Positions 13,750-26,897 of a DNA stretch of 64,000 bases are shown here, one piece after another. The stretch lies in assembly GCA_024305405.1 (NCBI GenBank), contig JAKNDB010000110.1:3224001-3288000 (forward strand), read 5' to 3'. The number at the start of each line of letters is the position of its first letter. Within the stretch, counting starts at the first letter, position 1. The notes under the pieces were generated by a model that saw only the letters and a list, made by a program, of their open reading frames with translations, was not told the origin of the DNA and ran no database searches. The translations under genes were made by a program, and so were the position numbers. The DNA is from Dirofilaria immitis. Lineage: Eukaryota > Nematoda > Chromadorea > Rhabditida > Onchocercidae.

Positions 13750-16700
13750 TCGAGAAAACTCAACCCTTAATCTATTTTCCTTTAATATATATGGACCTAA
13801 ACATCATAGATTCGCCGTTTGCCCTGTTTTCAACCATCGTCCACTCTCCATCTTCCATTATTCTTATGAATATAAAACTTGAAGCGTCATGACATCGTTA
13901 TCATATTTTTATTTTTTTCAAAATTTTACAGTCATTCCTGAAATCGTAATCCTATCCAAGTACATCATCATTATTATCATCATTACCATCATCATCATCA
14001 TCATTATCAGTAATAATTCATTCACATACATGTCGGCTTTCTCGACTTCACCACATCAACTTCGCGAACCTTCTTTCTTATGCTCAACTTTCTAGCATTA
14101 ATCCTCCCTTTTGTTCTTACATTAAATTCTTATTGAATTTCTTTTAATAACTTCTTCACAGATTTCCTTGTTAAACTTCGATCGACTATAACTCATTAAA
14201 TACAACTACAGCATTTTCAAGAAGAGCAAATAACATTTGCGAACTAATTTGCTTTCTCCACTTCTCTAATGAATCTCTTTGATCTCTTTGTATCTCACTG
14301 TAAAAGATAGTCAGCTCGAATGGAATAGGCTAGTAATTTTCTCTTGGAATTAATCTTCGAATTTCGACTTTCTGAAAAAGTGAAAAATAGGGGCGTTTTC
14401 AAAATGTTAAAATATAAAAGCTTAGATGTTCGTCATTCATCTTGATCAGTTTACTTCGAGAAAAGATATTATAATTCATTGAAATGATAATATCAAAAGA
14501 AAAAAAAATAAAAAAAGTCCAATTTTCCACTTCCTTGTCGAGGAATAATAATTGAGATTGTTCCTGTGGTATCGATTCTCTTGCTCATTTACAGTATTAC
14601 ACTTTTTTGAAATTACTGATTGATTATTATAATTGCTAATCTTATTAAAATTAAATTCTCTGTATAATATAATATATGCATTATCGAACAGAGATTTATT
14701 TTCGAAAACTCTTTAAGAGCATATTGCTATATCAACGATTGCTTATGCTAATAACTTTAAATAAATTTATTGAAACAGATATTTTCCATTCTTTTACTTA
14801 ACTTTTAACCATTTCATATACGTTATCCGTATTTCAAATTCCATCTTCTATATTGTTGTAAACATTCGTATCAGCAGTTACATTGAAAGTCCTAAATACC
14901 ATAACTACTTTCAATCTTGAAGATAATCTAAGTTATTCTTCTAATTTCTCATTTTTATTGAGAAATACTGATAATGATGAGTCTGTTCCATCGAATCATT
15001 GCTAATATTTTCTGTTCATTTATGGTTGTGAATCGATGTTGAGAAATATTGTATCATTGATTGTAAAATTTTAATTCATTCCCTTTGATTAGATATTTTG
15101 CGATATTTGAATGTAAAATATACTCTGCTATTCCATTAATCTCCTATTGATTATCCCAATATTGACCTGGTCTTTTTCTTTTCTTTTCGCAGCTCAAACA
15201 ATGAAATAGGAAATATGCTAGCTTTTGCTCTTCCTTTTTCTTTAAAGAAAAATTTCATGCACAAATATTCTGATGATCTTTTCTTCATATCTTGCATTCT
15301 TCTAAAAATAGGGAAGGATAGATCGCTAAAGTAACTATCGTGATTGATAATGCAGCTTACCAAATTGTCTTATCGACAAATATCTACATGTAATAGCATT
15401 ATGACATCGTTAGATTAAATTTTAAATGATGATATGAGGAAGGAAAAGGCAACTACCTGTAATTTTCTTTCAATAATTTCATTTTGATCGTTGCCTTCTA
15501 AGAATTAAGAGATGAAAGGTTGTCATATCATATCATTCATGGAATTAAAAAAATCATTTTAATTTCAGAAAAACTTTTGAAATATCACATTTCAGATTCC
15601 TGTTCTTCAGAATTAGTCAGCGTAGAAAACAAAGATAATATTCAAATGGCAGTCTTTTTTTTTTTTTTTTTTGGTGATCTTTTGTTTAGTCATAAGAGGA
15701 CGTTTTCAAGTTGTATAGAAGAAAGGCATGTATGTATGCTTTGCTGTTTATCTCACGGAAGTAAAAATGTTCAATAATATCACAACCATCATAGAGCCTT
15801 TTTAATAAATGGCTTCATTTCTTCTCTCATTCTTTCGTAGCTCTTTTTTTTTTTTTCCTTTGACTCTTCTTAGTAAAATTGTCGATTGATACGTTTTGTT
15901 TCATAATTCTTACGATCAGTTTAATTTAAACTTTTTAAAATTACAAATTTAATCCCTCATTTTTCATAAAAATTTCTCAGAAATGAACTCAGAAACATTT
16001 TAATTTTATTATTATTATAAATTAACAATATTTCAGTTTTATCAACAATGTAAAGTTATCACTCGCATCATTTTACTTCATCACGCATATATGTCATATT
16101 TTATCAAATTCAAACTTTCTGTATGCTGCTATATTTGCATAATTTACAGCTATCAAATTCAAACAATCATATAAATGCTATGTTCTTCGATATCATACAT
16201 GAGATAGAAACTCTGCTATGTTGACCTTTCACATATTTTCTCAATATTAAATTTTTCTAAATAGACCTATTTTACCTCAAAAAAATTAGTAAGAAAACAA
16301 TTAGTTAGCATAGAAATTATAAATAAGTTTGAATTTGGCTTCTTTTCTTTTATAACTTATTAATTAATAAATTTTTAAATAAAGAAATTAGAAGAACGTT
16401 CTTTTAATTTATGATTAACCTGAATGATCTGAATGGCTGAATATGTATTTACACTTCTTACATAGCCTTCAATAAGAAATATCACAATACTTCTTGCATC
16501 TATCAGTTTCTCATTTTTACTCAAATATTAATGAATTTGATAGCCGATGAATTATCAGCTATCTTATTTGGGCTATCTTATCTATGGACGTTGAAAGCTT
16601 TTTAGGGATGATATTAATAGTAGAATTAGAATCGGACTATGCCTAAATCTCTCAGAAAAAAATTACTGATTTTTTAATTTTCTGTATTTCTTTTAAACGT

Positions 16701-17201
16701 GCTGTTGCATGCTCTGTTTTATTGTAACTTTCAAAATGCTTACAGAAAACGTACAATTGCGGCGTGCATAATAGTTGATTATTCTGACGAGCCAAAACAA
16801 CCCTTAAATGGGGCTGCTCTGGATCTATGCGGATATATCTGCTGTTGCTGCTACTGCTATTTCATGTTAACTAGCATCAATATTACATAAAGGAGGTCAT
16901 CATTTTCCGATCAACGCTCATTCTATAGAATAATATTTCTACAATGAATAGCAAGTATCACGGATGATAAGTAGTTTCTATGATCAGTGATAACACTGAA
17001 ATATAGTCTTACCATCAGAAATTTCATTGTTTTTTCAATCTATATTAGGTGCAATTTATACTAATTTGGTATGCAAATAAGAGGATGGGATCTCAAAGTT
17101 CGTAAATCTGAGTGATATGATCAAAATTAATTTGATTATTTAGTGTTTGGGGAAATTTCAATATGAAACGAATTTAAGAACTGGCCGGTAGTGGCAGTGG
17201 G
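13750..17201. other. Gene-free stretch upstream of the innexin
   Basis: AT-rich, with short simple repeats (ATC/ATT triplets near 13965-14010 and long T runs near 15655 and 15846). No exon could be supported. A short frame at 16763-16890 (after CTTACAG, with a CCCCYCY cysteine cluster) has no partner exons. Confidence 0.45.
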
Positions 17202-20200
17202 ATGCTGCTGTATTACTTGGCGGCCATTTTTAAAGGGCTCCATCCGCGAGTTGATGATGATTTTGTTGATAAGCTCAATTACCACTATACCTCTGCCATT
17301 ATTTTTGCATTTGCAATAATCGTTTCTGCAAAACAATATGTTGGTAAGTTCCTCTTTTTATTATTTAAAAATTTATACATTTTTATCATATTATTTTATC
17401 AGTCACTATCCGAAGTGTTTCTAAAACAACGAATGGAAGTAAATGAAAACTTAGAAGGACTTTTGAATATAAAAAAATAAAAAAATTTTCATCTTTCTCA
17501 TTCTGTCATAAAGGCGCATTTTTTTTTCTAAACTATACATCTAGCTAGTTATCAGGAGCAATATTCATTCGAAATATCATTTTTAATTTTCATTAGGAAG
17601 AAAGATTTTCAAACAATGTCGCAATCAAGTTAACAACGCTCAGTCATTATAATGATATGTTACTGATTAAGCGATGCTCATGACAGTGTGATGGAACTGC
17701 TTCCGTAGAGAGGCGAAGCGCTAGGCAAAATGAATCTAGAGGCTAAAATCTCAATTGAATTAATGATTTTTATTTGCTGCTAGGCAGCTACATGACCAAT
17801 TTATCAAGAAAATAGATGTGAACAAGTGCGAAGGATACGAAGTAAAGAAAATTTTTTGCTTAGAAGTTTGCACCACAAACTTTTAAAACATCAATCAACT
17901 ATGCTTTACAAAAACTGACTTTTTGTCTTGCATACTTCGATTGAAGAAATGTCCTCTCCATTTCCGCTAATCTTTTCTACCTATTATTTTCAGTAAATTT
18001 AATATTGCTAAAAATTAATAGCTAGACAGAATTCCAGAATCCTAAATTATTTGAAATATTATTTAAACAATTTAGAAGATGAAAGAGAGGTGCTAAAGAT
18101 TTTGACACCCAAATAACTTCTCGGTAGATAGAAGCAGATTGTACGAGCAGAATCGAAAATTTCAGTTTCGATGTTTTAGATGTAAATTTATTAATATTTA
18201 AAATTTCAGGGTATCCAATTCAATGTTGGGTGCCAGCACAGTTTACGGATGCATGGGAACAGTATACAGAAAACTATTGTTGGGTGGAAAATACATACTA
18301 TTTGCCTTTAACAAGTGCTTTTCCGCTAGAGTATGGCGATAGAAGGTAAATTCCTTTTAGGTCAACGTGAGGTAGCATGTTTCAAAATGAATTTTACACT
18401 TCTGATTCATCTATATTACTGATAGATCTTATCAGTTCTGAGGACAGTTTCAGGGCTCGTCAAATTAGCTACTATCAATGGGTACCATTTGTACTCGCTC
18501 TTGAGGCTTTGATGTTCTACATTCCATGCATTATGTGGAGAGGTTTATTACACTGGCACTCAGGTGAATCTCAACTTTATTGGAATTTCGACTGCTTTGA
18601 TTATTAGGATAGGAAAGAAGAGCATGGAAAGTTGTACGGTGATTTAGAAGGTCATTTTCTTAGTTAAAATGTGTAATTTATATCTTATCTATAGAAGTAA
18701 GCATGCAACTTGAATTGCTACTAACGAGCTATGATGGAGGATCCTACTCTTTCGATGCATTGCTTCTTTGACTGATCTTCAAGCGAACTTCTGGATCATT
18801 TACTATTATGCGAAAAAATTACTTGCATACAAAAATCTTTTTTCCTATTTAATTTTGAGATGCTTTTTAAAATTATTTATATCTGCATGTCTTCATATCA
18901 TCTCATATGCACATTTATAGATATTTACTTACAGCTTATTTAATCAATATCATCACTTTGAATTCATTTAAAAATTGATCAATCTATGCATTTCTGGAAA
19001 GTGGAAAGTCCTTTTTGTTAAGTATCATTGTGCAAATATCAAGTAATATTAATTATATTTTTGAGAAAATCAGTAAGATATATCAGGAGAAATCAACCTA
19101 ACAATTGAGAGCAGATGAAAAACGGATTTGATCAAATGTGTGAAGTATTATTGCTGAAGATAATGAGCCTAGATAAGCTATAATTGTCCCCCGATTTCTT
19201 CTTATGTTTGTGGATTGATGAAAAGAAGAAATTAAATATTATCGAAATTTGATGATAGCAGAATGAATTCAGGGATTAATGTGCAAAGCCTAACACAAAT
19301 GGCTTGTGATGCAAGAATGATGGATGCAGATGCAAGAGCAGCTACAGTGCAAACTATTGCTGGACATATGGAAGATGCCCTGGAAATCCAAAGAGAGGTA
19401 ACGAATAAATAATATTATATGATAAAGGAATTTAACTTTTTTGGGACATTTAGTTATTGCAGTATAATGTAGTGATATGATCAATCGATGACTGATAATC
19501 GGATATAACAAAAAATAATGAAACAGGATTAATGAACTGCTCATCATCATGATTTCAGGTAACAGATGTATCTGGAATGTGCGTCAGTAAGAGATGGGGT
19601 TCTTATGTGACTTGCCTATACGTATTTATCAAAACGTTATATTTGATCAATGTTGTTGGGCAGATATTTTTATTAAATACTTTTCTCGGCACTGATAATA
19701 TCTTTTATGGTTTTCACATACTCAAAGATCTGCTCAACGGTCGTGAATGGGAAGTAAGCGGTAATTTTCCCCGCGTCACTATGTGTGATTTTGAGGTATG
19801 CTTTGTTGATCAAAAAATTTTCACAAATAGAAATGCTCATAAAGATCTACTACTACTACTACTACTTGAAATTGATTTTTCTCAAAATGATAGTTCAGCG
19901 CTATGTTCATAGAATATGTGAAAATGATGGATAAATTTTAGGTACGTGTTCTCGGTAATGTTCACCATCATACTGTACAATGTGTACTGATGATAAATAT
20001 GTTCAATGAGAAAATATTTTTATTTCTGTGGTTTTGGTACTTCATGGTATCAATAGTAAGTATGTTTTCTGTGGGTCACTGGATGCTCATGTCATTTCTG
20101 CCAGGCCAAGTAAATGTTGCTTTTGCTTCTGATTCTTTTAATGCTTTATGAAACATCTTCACATCTCTGGAACACTAATAGATTAATAAAAGCATTAATC

Positions 20201-20802
20201 TGAATATTATTGTCGATGACCAATTGCATTACTTGCATTTAATTACCGTGATTTTGGTCTAACAATTTCGATAAAAAGTGCCAATCGAAAGAAGAGCAAA
20301 TTATTAACATTTTTATCGAAAGGTCAAGTTATCTTCCAACTTAAGTGAAGATGAGTTCCTCAACGATTCTTTTCAGCATATGAAATTCATTCGGAAATAT
20401 TTAAAAGCGACAGATCTGGCAACGGATCGGCAATCAGTCAAAAAGTTTGTGCATAAATTTCTTGGATATGATGGTGTATTTTGCATGAGGATGATAAGTG
20501 CTCATGCTGGCGATATTATGGCTACTGAACTGATCGTCGCTTTGTGGCATAATTTTAATGACAGGTTATTTTTGTCATTGCTAGTTTATGGTAGTGTTAG
20601 ATTACCGCTTTAATATATATATATATTTAAAAAAAAGCATTAAAAGTTTCTTTGCTAGACTGTTTCAAATTCTAAAAAGAGGATAGTAAATTTTTTTAGG
20701 GTGCGGAAGAGCCCCATTGAAATGTTCGAAGGTGGCGTTACACAAAGTCCAAGTAAACTGGACGCAAATTTTAAAACATGGCTATTAGGACAAACTAGGT
20801 AA
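17202..20802 (+). CDS. Innexin (gap-junction channel subunit)
   Basis: Innexins form invertebrate gap junctions in the plasma membrane. Eight exons fit in phase: 17202-17343, 18210-18345, 18454-18563, 19273-19397, 19559-19795, 19942-20109, 20377-20564 and 20700-20802. The N-terminus matches the family ([15 protein letters not shown], then the first membrane helix ending SAKQYVG). The first extracellular loop has the paired cysteines QCWVPAQF and YCWVENTYY. Next come the family hallmark YYQWVPF and helix 2, and the cytoplasmic loop with [10 protein letters not shown]. Helix 3 follows, then the second loop with MCDFEVR and TVQCVL cysteines, helix 4 (FLFLWFWYF), and a C-terminal tail beginning [10 protein letters not shown]. 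The length, about 400 residues, is normal. The last exon reads into a TAA overlapping a strong GTAAGT donor, so a further 3' exon is possible. No frameshift is needed. I cannot assign a paralogue number. Confidence 0.93.
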
Positions 20803-21306
20803 GTTAGGTTCTCCATTTGATGATTTTGTTGATGTCAGCAAAGTATAATGATTGTTGTAAATTTAAAAAAAAAAAAAGTTAATAGTATGAATAAATGCTG
20901 TAAACTGAAGAAAAAGGTGATTGCTCTTTGAACGATGCCATAATTTTTCACTGCCTTAATGAATATGAACTCTCGAAAGTTTTTTTTTCACTTATTCTAA
21001 ACACAAGGATAAAAAATTATTAATTTTTCATTGTCTTGACAGTGGTTATTCTGATTTTGATGCTTATTTTTCATTCTGATGTTCATATTTTAAAATTTTT
21101 CTCGGGAAAATTCTCTATTACGAAATTACATGACTATTAAAAATTTCAAGAAATTTTATTACTGTAATTAGAAAAAAAAATATCACTTGATGAAAATATT
21201 GCTTAAGGAATAAACCACCTTTCGATGGTTCAAATCCAACACGAAGCAAAAAACGCCGGAAATCGGATGGTTATTTCACTTTTGTTTAAGCGACACGCCA
21301 TCAAAA

Positions 21307-21307
21307 A

Positions 21308-21342
<35 letters not shown>
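21307..21342. repeat. (TTA)n microsatellite
   Basis: About twelve consecutive TTA/ATT triplets. Confidence 0.9.
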
Positions 21343-21589
21343 GGCAATATATTGTTGTTTATCGCATTTCTTCTTATAACACAATCGTAAAAACGCGATT
21401 GTTTAATATATTTTATACTTCAGCAATCATCTGCTGTTAATTTCTATCGAGTGCTGCATATTGATAATTGATTTTTACTTTTACCAATAATAATAATATT
21501 ACTAATAGCACTACTACCACTATTACTACTACTATTATACTATTATTATTGCAATTACCTATACTGTTATTACTACCTTAACAATTATC

Positions 21590-21645
21590 CTCCTCTTCTT
21601 TCTCCTTCTTCTTCTTCTTTCTCCTTCTTCTTCTTCTTCTTGTCC
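21590..21645. repeat. CTT-rich pyrimidine tract
   Basis: An almost pure pyrimidine strand made of CTT and CTCCTT units, a potential triplex-forming mirror-like tract. Confidence 0.7.
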
Positions 21646-24049
21646 CTTTATCATTTCCTCACATTTCCCGAATGATACCATCAAAAATGTTTGGAAGCTT
21701 CGGAAAAAAGCATCAAGAGCATAATTTTTTTGGAAAAAAGTGAAATTAATTAGATAATGGGCATCATATTCTCATATTACAACATCCACCCGCAACTTTT
21801 AATGCGAATTGTATGCCTGATGTTCATGGGAAGAGTTCAAAAGCCAGTTTTGATTGCTGTCATTAATTTTTTTTTTCTTAAATGTGCAGGCCAAAATTTA
21901 TATACAGCTTTCTATTACGAAGGGCATTGGAAATTAATTTTATCAGTGAGCTGACATTTGTTATAAGTGTTTGTTCACCAAATAACCAGTTAAATGCGTT
22001 TTGAAGTTTTTTCGGAACAAACTTTGAAAAAATATGTGATCTCAGAAATAATTGTACTTAAGTAGTTCTCAGATTCCTCAATTCATTCAGTTTCCGAATT
22101 CCTCTCTTTATAGGTGTGTTTAGTTCACTATTAAGATATTAATTCTATTTGAGGGTATGAATCTTGATGGAAGTATTTCATAACCCTTCCTTTATACTGC
22201 CATTTACCCAGTTAATTGTTGAACGATTACTGTACTTTTCTCTGACGATATTAATAAATCGTCATTTCACTTCTACCGACAATTTGATAGCACTGTTTTC
22301 ATGCATTCTACATGTGACAGTTTATGTAATAACCATTTACACAAATAATTATTATAGTAAATACGAAAATGTTACAAAAAAAAAATTCAAATAGAGCTTA
22401 CAATTAGCATAGATCATCTTATCAAATTTATTCATTGAAGTAAGCTTTTATCAATTTTTGAAAAAACATTTATAAAGTTTCTTGAAATCTATTTATATCA
22501 ATGTTCAATACATTTTTCTCGATAGCTAAATAATATAATGCACTATAATCAGCTGCCAAACACAATAAGTTAGTGATAACGTATTCTAATAGATCAACAT
22601 CTACTACTAAAAACAATTCGACAATAAAATACAAATATGCAAGCATAAATTAGCAAAAATATTGATATGAAGATTATATTACAGGTCTTTCATTTTTCTC
22701 TTTCCTTTACTTAATTTCAAAATCTATTTTCATCTTTTTTTTCCTAATTATGATTGTAATAATTGTGATGACAGATAAAATATGATGTTTTATAGTAGTA
22801 CATTTCACACATTAAACACTATCACAACAACTTCTATTCTCTCTATCATTTTTAAAAATATATCCTATCCATTTCTTGGAAGAGATTGGGATAATATCAA
22901 GAAGTTGAATGACTCTTACTTGCATCATTGAGAGCTAATATGCTAGCTATCAATAACCATTACATTATGGAACTGTCGGATGATCTAGAAAAAATTCTGA
23001 CAAAACAATTAGAAAAATGAAAATCCAAGTTTAACAATTTTCCTGTGGCTGAATTAAAATTTTACTTTGTATATGAATCAATTAATGATTACTAGAAATA
23101 CTAAATACCTATCATTAAAAAGTGCATTTTATCAATCTTATTCATTTGAATTAACTCCTTTCCCTTATTTCTCCATTAATTCGCTTTCATTTTTAACTAT
23201 TATCATATTTATCTTTGATTTATGGTTTTTTTATTCATGAATCTATTGTTAGTGAGTGCACTTGTTGTGCAATTTACTGATAATAAATAAAAGTTTCATA
23301 GAATTCACTAAAAAGTTAAATGAAGTATTTTTTTTCACCATTGCAAAGAAGTTCTTTTTTACTATTTACCCATATAGTTTAAAATAAGAAATGATGCTCC
23401 AGTATGATGATTTAAGTTTTAAAGTTTTGAAAAATACATCATTTTAATAAGCATGGTAAAAAAATGAAACAATTGATAAACGAGTCATTACTATTGGAGT
23501 GAAAGTTATAATTGCAATAGTTAGTTAAAAACAAGAGATAATTTAAAATCAAGTAATTTTATTTTGAATTCGAGGTCACGTTTCGACGATGATTTTTAAT
23601 CTTTCTTTTTCCAAACTTATAAATATAATGGTATGACAAGAAATGATGAAATAATGCAACCTGGGCAAGTTTCTAATTACGTTTGCAATGAGAAAATCTT
23701 ATTTTGCAGTATTTTTTATTACCTCACTTAAAAATTATGCAAGTTTAGATCGCATTAGCAACATAATATCTGAAGCAGAATAGAAAATGATTCTCATAAG
23801 TAGAGCTTTTGAATGATATTAATCCTTACAAATTTAATCTTGTTATATATAATTTTCAAAATATCTCTCCCATAATGCCTTCCAAATAATCCCTCATCAT
23901 ATTCAGCATTTTTATTGAAAATTTTTTCGTTTTTAGTTAAATTAAAAATTTTGTTATGAAATTTATTATTTCGCTGTTTATTTTGAAGTTTTTAAGTAAT
24001 GTAAACTATTGAAGAATTTTTAGTTTTTATTATCAAAAATATCGTCAAA

Positions 24050-25561
24050 ATGTTCATACAACTTCTTATTTTATCATATGCGATACTATTACAACTTATT
24101 GCAACACAAGTGGGTAAGAAAGAATCTTTGCTAAATAAATAATCTAAAATTTGATAACTTATTTTATATAAAATAAACGGAAAAAAGAAACATTGTAAAT
24201 TAATAAGTTTCTAAATAAAATAAAACAAAATGATTCCTTAAATATTCGATAATTTTTTTTTTCTTTGTCCAGGAAAATATTTCAGAATTATTCGAACATT
24301 AAACATATAAGATGACAATGGTTTCTTCTCTTCCAAATGTATTTTTCTAGCTGATAAGCAACTCCCAAATCTAACAAAACAGTGTGAACCAACAAGTCAG
24401 ACAATATATGATTTTCATGTTCCAACACTAGATGGTTCAGAAAAAGTTTGGCAGAATACCGCGGCAAAGTTCTCTTACTCGTCAATGTTGCCACTTATTG
24501 TGGTAAATATTTATCTTCTTTTTCTCTCAGAACATTTAGAATATTATCTGTGCTTCAAATAAAGTGAATTTTTCATTTATATTAATTCTTCATTTTTTCA
24601 GGAAATATTTTAGTTGTACTTACCGAAATTTAAGAAAGTTGAATATATTATTAAAACTGTGACAAAGTAATTTTCTCGAGTAAGGACTGAGAAGTAGGAA
24701 TAAAGGTGAATTAGTAGGAAAAGTAATAATGACAAATGTATCCATACTTGTCAGCTTTTTTGCTGTTTCTTTTTAAAGTTTAAGATATTTTAGCCCTAAA
24801 GACATATGTGTTTCTTTTTATCCTATTGATTTCTGCATTCAATGAATAAGAAATTTTTAGCATACACCTTTCAATACAATGATTTCAATCCAATGCTTGA
24901 AAATAATTCCAATGGGACACTAAAAATCCTGGCATTTCCATGTAATCAATTCCTCTTGCAAGAACCGGCAGAAAATCATGAATTATTGAATGGATTGAAA
25001 TATGTAAGACCTGGAAATGGTTGGGAACCGCACGGAAATATGCATATTTTCGGAAAAGTTGAAGTTAATGGTGACGATCATCATCCACTTTATAAATTTT
25101 TGAAGGTCTCATTTTCTTTTTCTTTCAATTTTATAGTTTTCATTCGCTTTGTATTTTTAATATTTGAAAAGCTAGCTGCATGAATATTTCAATTCATTCC
25201 ATTATCTCGAAAAATTTTTTTTTATAAACAGTTCAATATACAAAAGTTTAGCAAAACAAATGTTCTAATATGAAGAATCGCCTAACAAAAGAAAACTAAG
25301 TAGTGGTATCGTCTTCCATAAAACGTAATAATTATTTTTGGAAAGAATTTTTTTGTAGGAACATTGCCCTCAAACAGTGCCAATAATTGGAGACCGTCAC
25401 CAACTGATGTACAATCCAATCGGTACAAATGATATCATTTGGAACTTTGAAAAATTCTTAATCGATAAAAAGGTCATCCACGTTATCGTTTTCATCCTAG
25501 CGCATGGGTTCAGGGAAGTGTTATAGCACCGTTTATCGATGAATTGGAACGTGAAATTTAA
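24050..25561 (+). CDS. Secreted cysteine-type glutathione peroxidase (gp29-like)
   Basis: This enzyme family reduces (lipid) hydroperoxides with thiol donors. Exons are 24050-24112, 24351-24502, 24861-25105 and 25359-25561. Exon 1 is a signal peptide ([20 protein letters not shown]), so the product should be exported; the filarial gp29 homologue is found at the cuticle. The catalytic site is NVATYCAYT, split by an intron, with cysteine where many animal enzymes have selenocysteine. The conserved Gln (FPCNQF) and Trp (IIWNFEKF) of the active site are present. N-glycosylation sequons occur at NLT and NGT. Two one-base shifts break the frame: one at the A5 run 24441-24445, just before the catalytic segment, and one at the A5 run 25467-25471 near the C-terminus. 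Each is cured by one extra A, after which the family sequence resumes ([13 protein letters not shown] and then HPRYRFHP). An AATAAA lies at 25631. Assembly error is likelier than decay. Confidence 0.88.
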
Positions 25562-25630
25562 TACCGTTACTTATATGCATGATAAATTTCTCACTTTGCG
25601 AAATTTTCACTATATTTTTATTACCGTTAC

Positions 25631-25636
25631 AATAAA
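25631..25636 (+). terminator. Polyadenylation signal of the peroxidase gene
   Basis: A canonical AATAAA 70 bases after the peroxidase stop codon and on the same strand. Confidence 0.5.
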
Positions 25637-26873
25637 AATTTGACAGTCTTCAATTGCGCATTAACAAATCTTCAAAATTTTCTTCAACAATTGAAGTGAA
25701 AATTAGTTTATTTTAATTAATTCAAATAGATAGTCGTCACTTCCACACTTTCCCTTCATATAGTATCGTTGTTCAGATATTAGCAGATCTTTGGATCAAT
25801 ACAGATAAAATATTATAAGAAAAAATGAAGCATCTTGATGGTAGTCGATTGGAATAGATTTTCAGAATTTCTCAATAATACGATATTAAATGCAGAAATG
25901 ATTTGAATTGCAAAAGATTTGAACATAATGAAAAATTTTATGAATTCATTAGACATATTTTATTTCATAATATATTTCAAAATTATGTATGTGTTAATTT
26001 CTTGAAGTGATTTACATGCTAGAAATTGAGAACAACATAATCTGTCTTGGCTTCTTTTGTACTTTGGTTATTCATGAAGGAAAATTCTCATTAGTTATAA
26101 TTTTAACAAGTCAGTATCAATAAGTTTTATCAGTCAACAATTTGTATTCATCAGATGCAATAAATCCTCAATTCTGTTGATTTATTTTCTCAGCGTTTTC
26201 CTTAGCAACTGAAGCGTAAATGTGAGAGAGGTGTGTGATTATAGCCTGCATATTTGATACATCTGTGTATAATAGGGATGGGCTTATCACCGATTTTCTA
26301 ATTTTTATTTATATTTCAAATATGATATTTAATTTATTCAATTTATCTCAACTTTTGCTAATCCGAATTTTCTTCAAAAACATTTCTATAGATGTGTCAT
26401 TTATATCGCAGGATTCGACATCAGAATTCCATATTATTAAAAACAACTATATTAGAAATTATAGATTTTACCTTACAGCTAATTTACCTTACATGTTCAG
26501 GAATCATGAAAAAGTGGATTCTGGAAATTTTGTTAGACAAAAATTTAGCGGGTTTTATAAATACGTATGGCAAATTTTTTCCTTTCATTTGTAAAAATCA
26601 TTTTCAGCATATTATAAATTGCATTAGACTTCTGAAATATTTCAGTCAGCTGACATGTTAATCATCTTTCAGTTTATAGAATTGCCAATATTAATATGAA
26701 ACGGTATTTTTTTATAAAAGGGCCATTTTTTTCTGGCTTTTTTAATTTAGTTTTAAATAGATGTGGTGACAAATTTGTCTTACAAACTGGCATCTTATCT
26801 TTTTGTCCTAGATGGACTGTTGAATTTATTATAACTTGAATGATGAATTTAAAAATAAATTATTATTATTTCT
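25637..26873. other. Intergenic stretch
   Basis: Between the peroxidase and the G-alpha gene. Open frames at 26235-26661 overlap one another and lack splice support or recognisable motifs; I treat them as chance. Confidence 0.5.
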
Positions 26874-26882
26874 GATTTGCAG
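26874..26882 (+). promoter_or_regulatory. Splice acceptor just upstream of the G-alpha start (possible spliced-leader site)
   Basis: GATTTGCAG ends 15 bases before the start ATG of the G-alpha gene. In nematodes an acceptor this close to the start codon commonly receives a trans-spliced leader; a cis-spliced 5' UTR exon is the alternative. Confidence 0.45.
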
Positions 26883-26897
26883 ACGCAGCCAGCCAAG

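Larger units (their letters stand above)
20803..24049. other. Intergenic stretch with simple repeats
   Basis: Between the innexin and the peroxidase. It holds a TTA triplet run (about 21307-21342), ATA/TAC/TAT triplets (about 21484-21560) and a pyrimidine CTT/CTCCTT tract (about 21590-21645). No exon could be supported. Confidence 0.5.

Noticed and set aside
16699..16890. Short plus-strand frame ending in a cysteine cluster, 0.3 kb before the innexin
   Set aside because: Only one weak acceptor, no second exon and no known motif.
21227..21237. GGTTCAAATCC resembles a tRNA B box
   Set aside because: No A box, anticodon arm or acceptor-stem pairing could be built around it.
24050..25561. Calling the peroxidase a pseudogene
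   Set aside because: Both breaks lie at A5 runs, as in many other intact genes here, and the coding sequence is otherwise undamaged.
26235..26661. Two overlapping open frames before the G-alpha gene
   Set aside because: AT-rich hydrophobic readings without splice support; they overlap in different frames.
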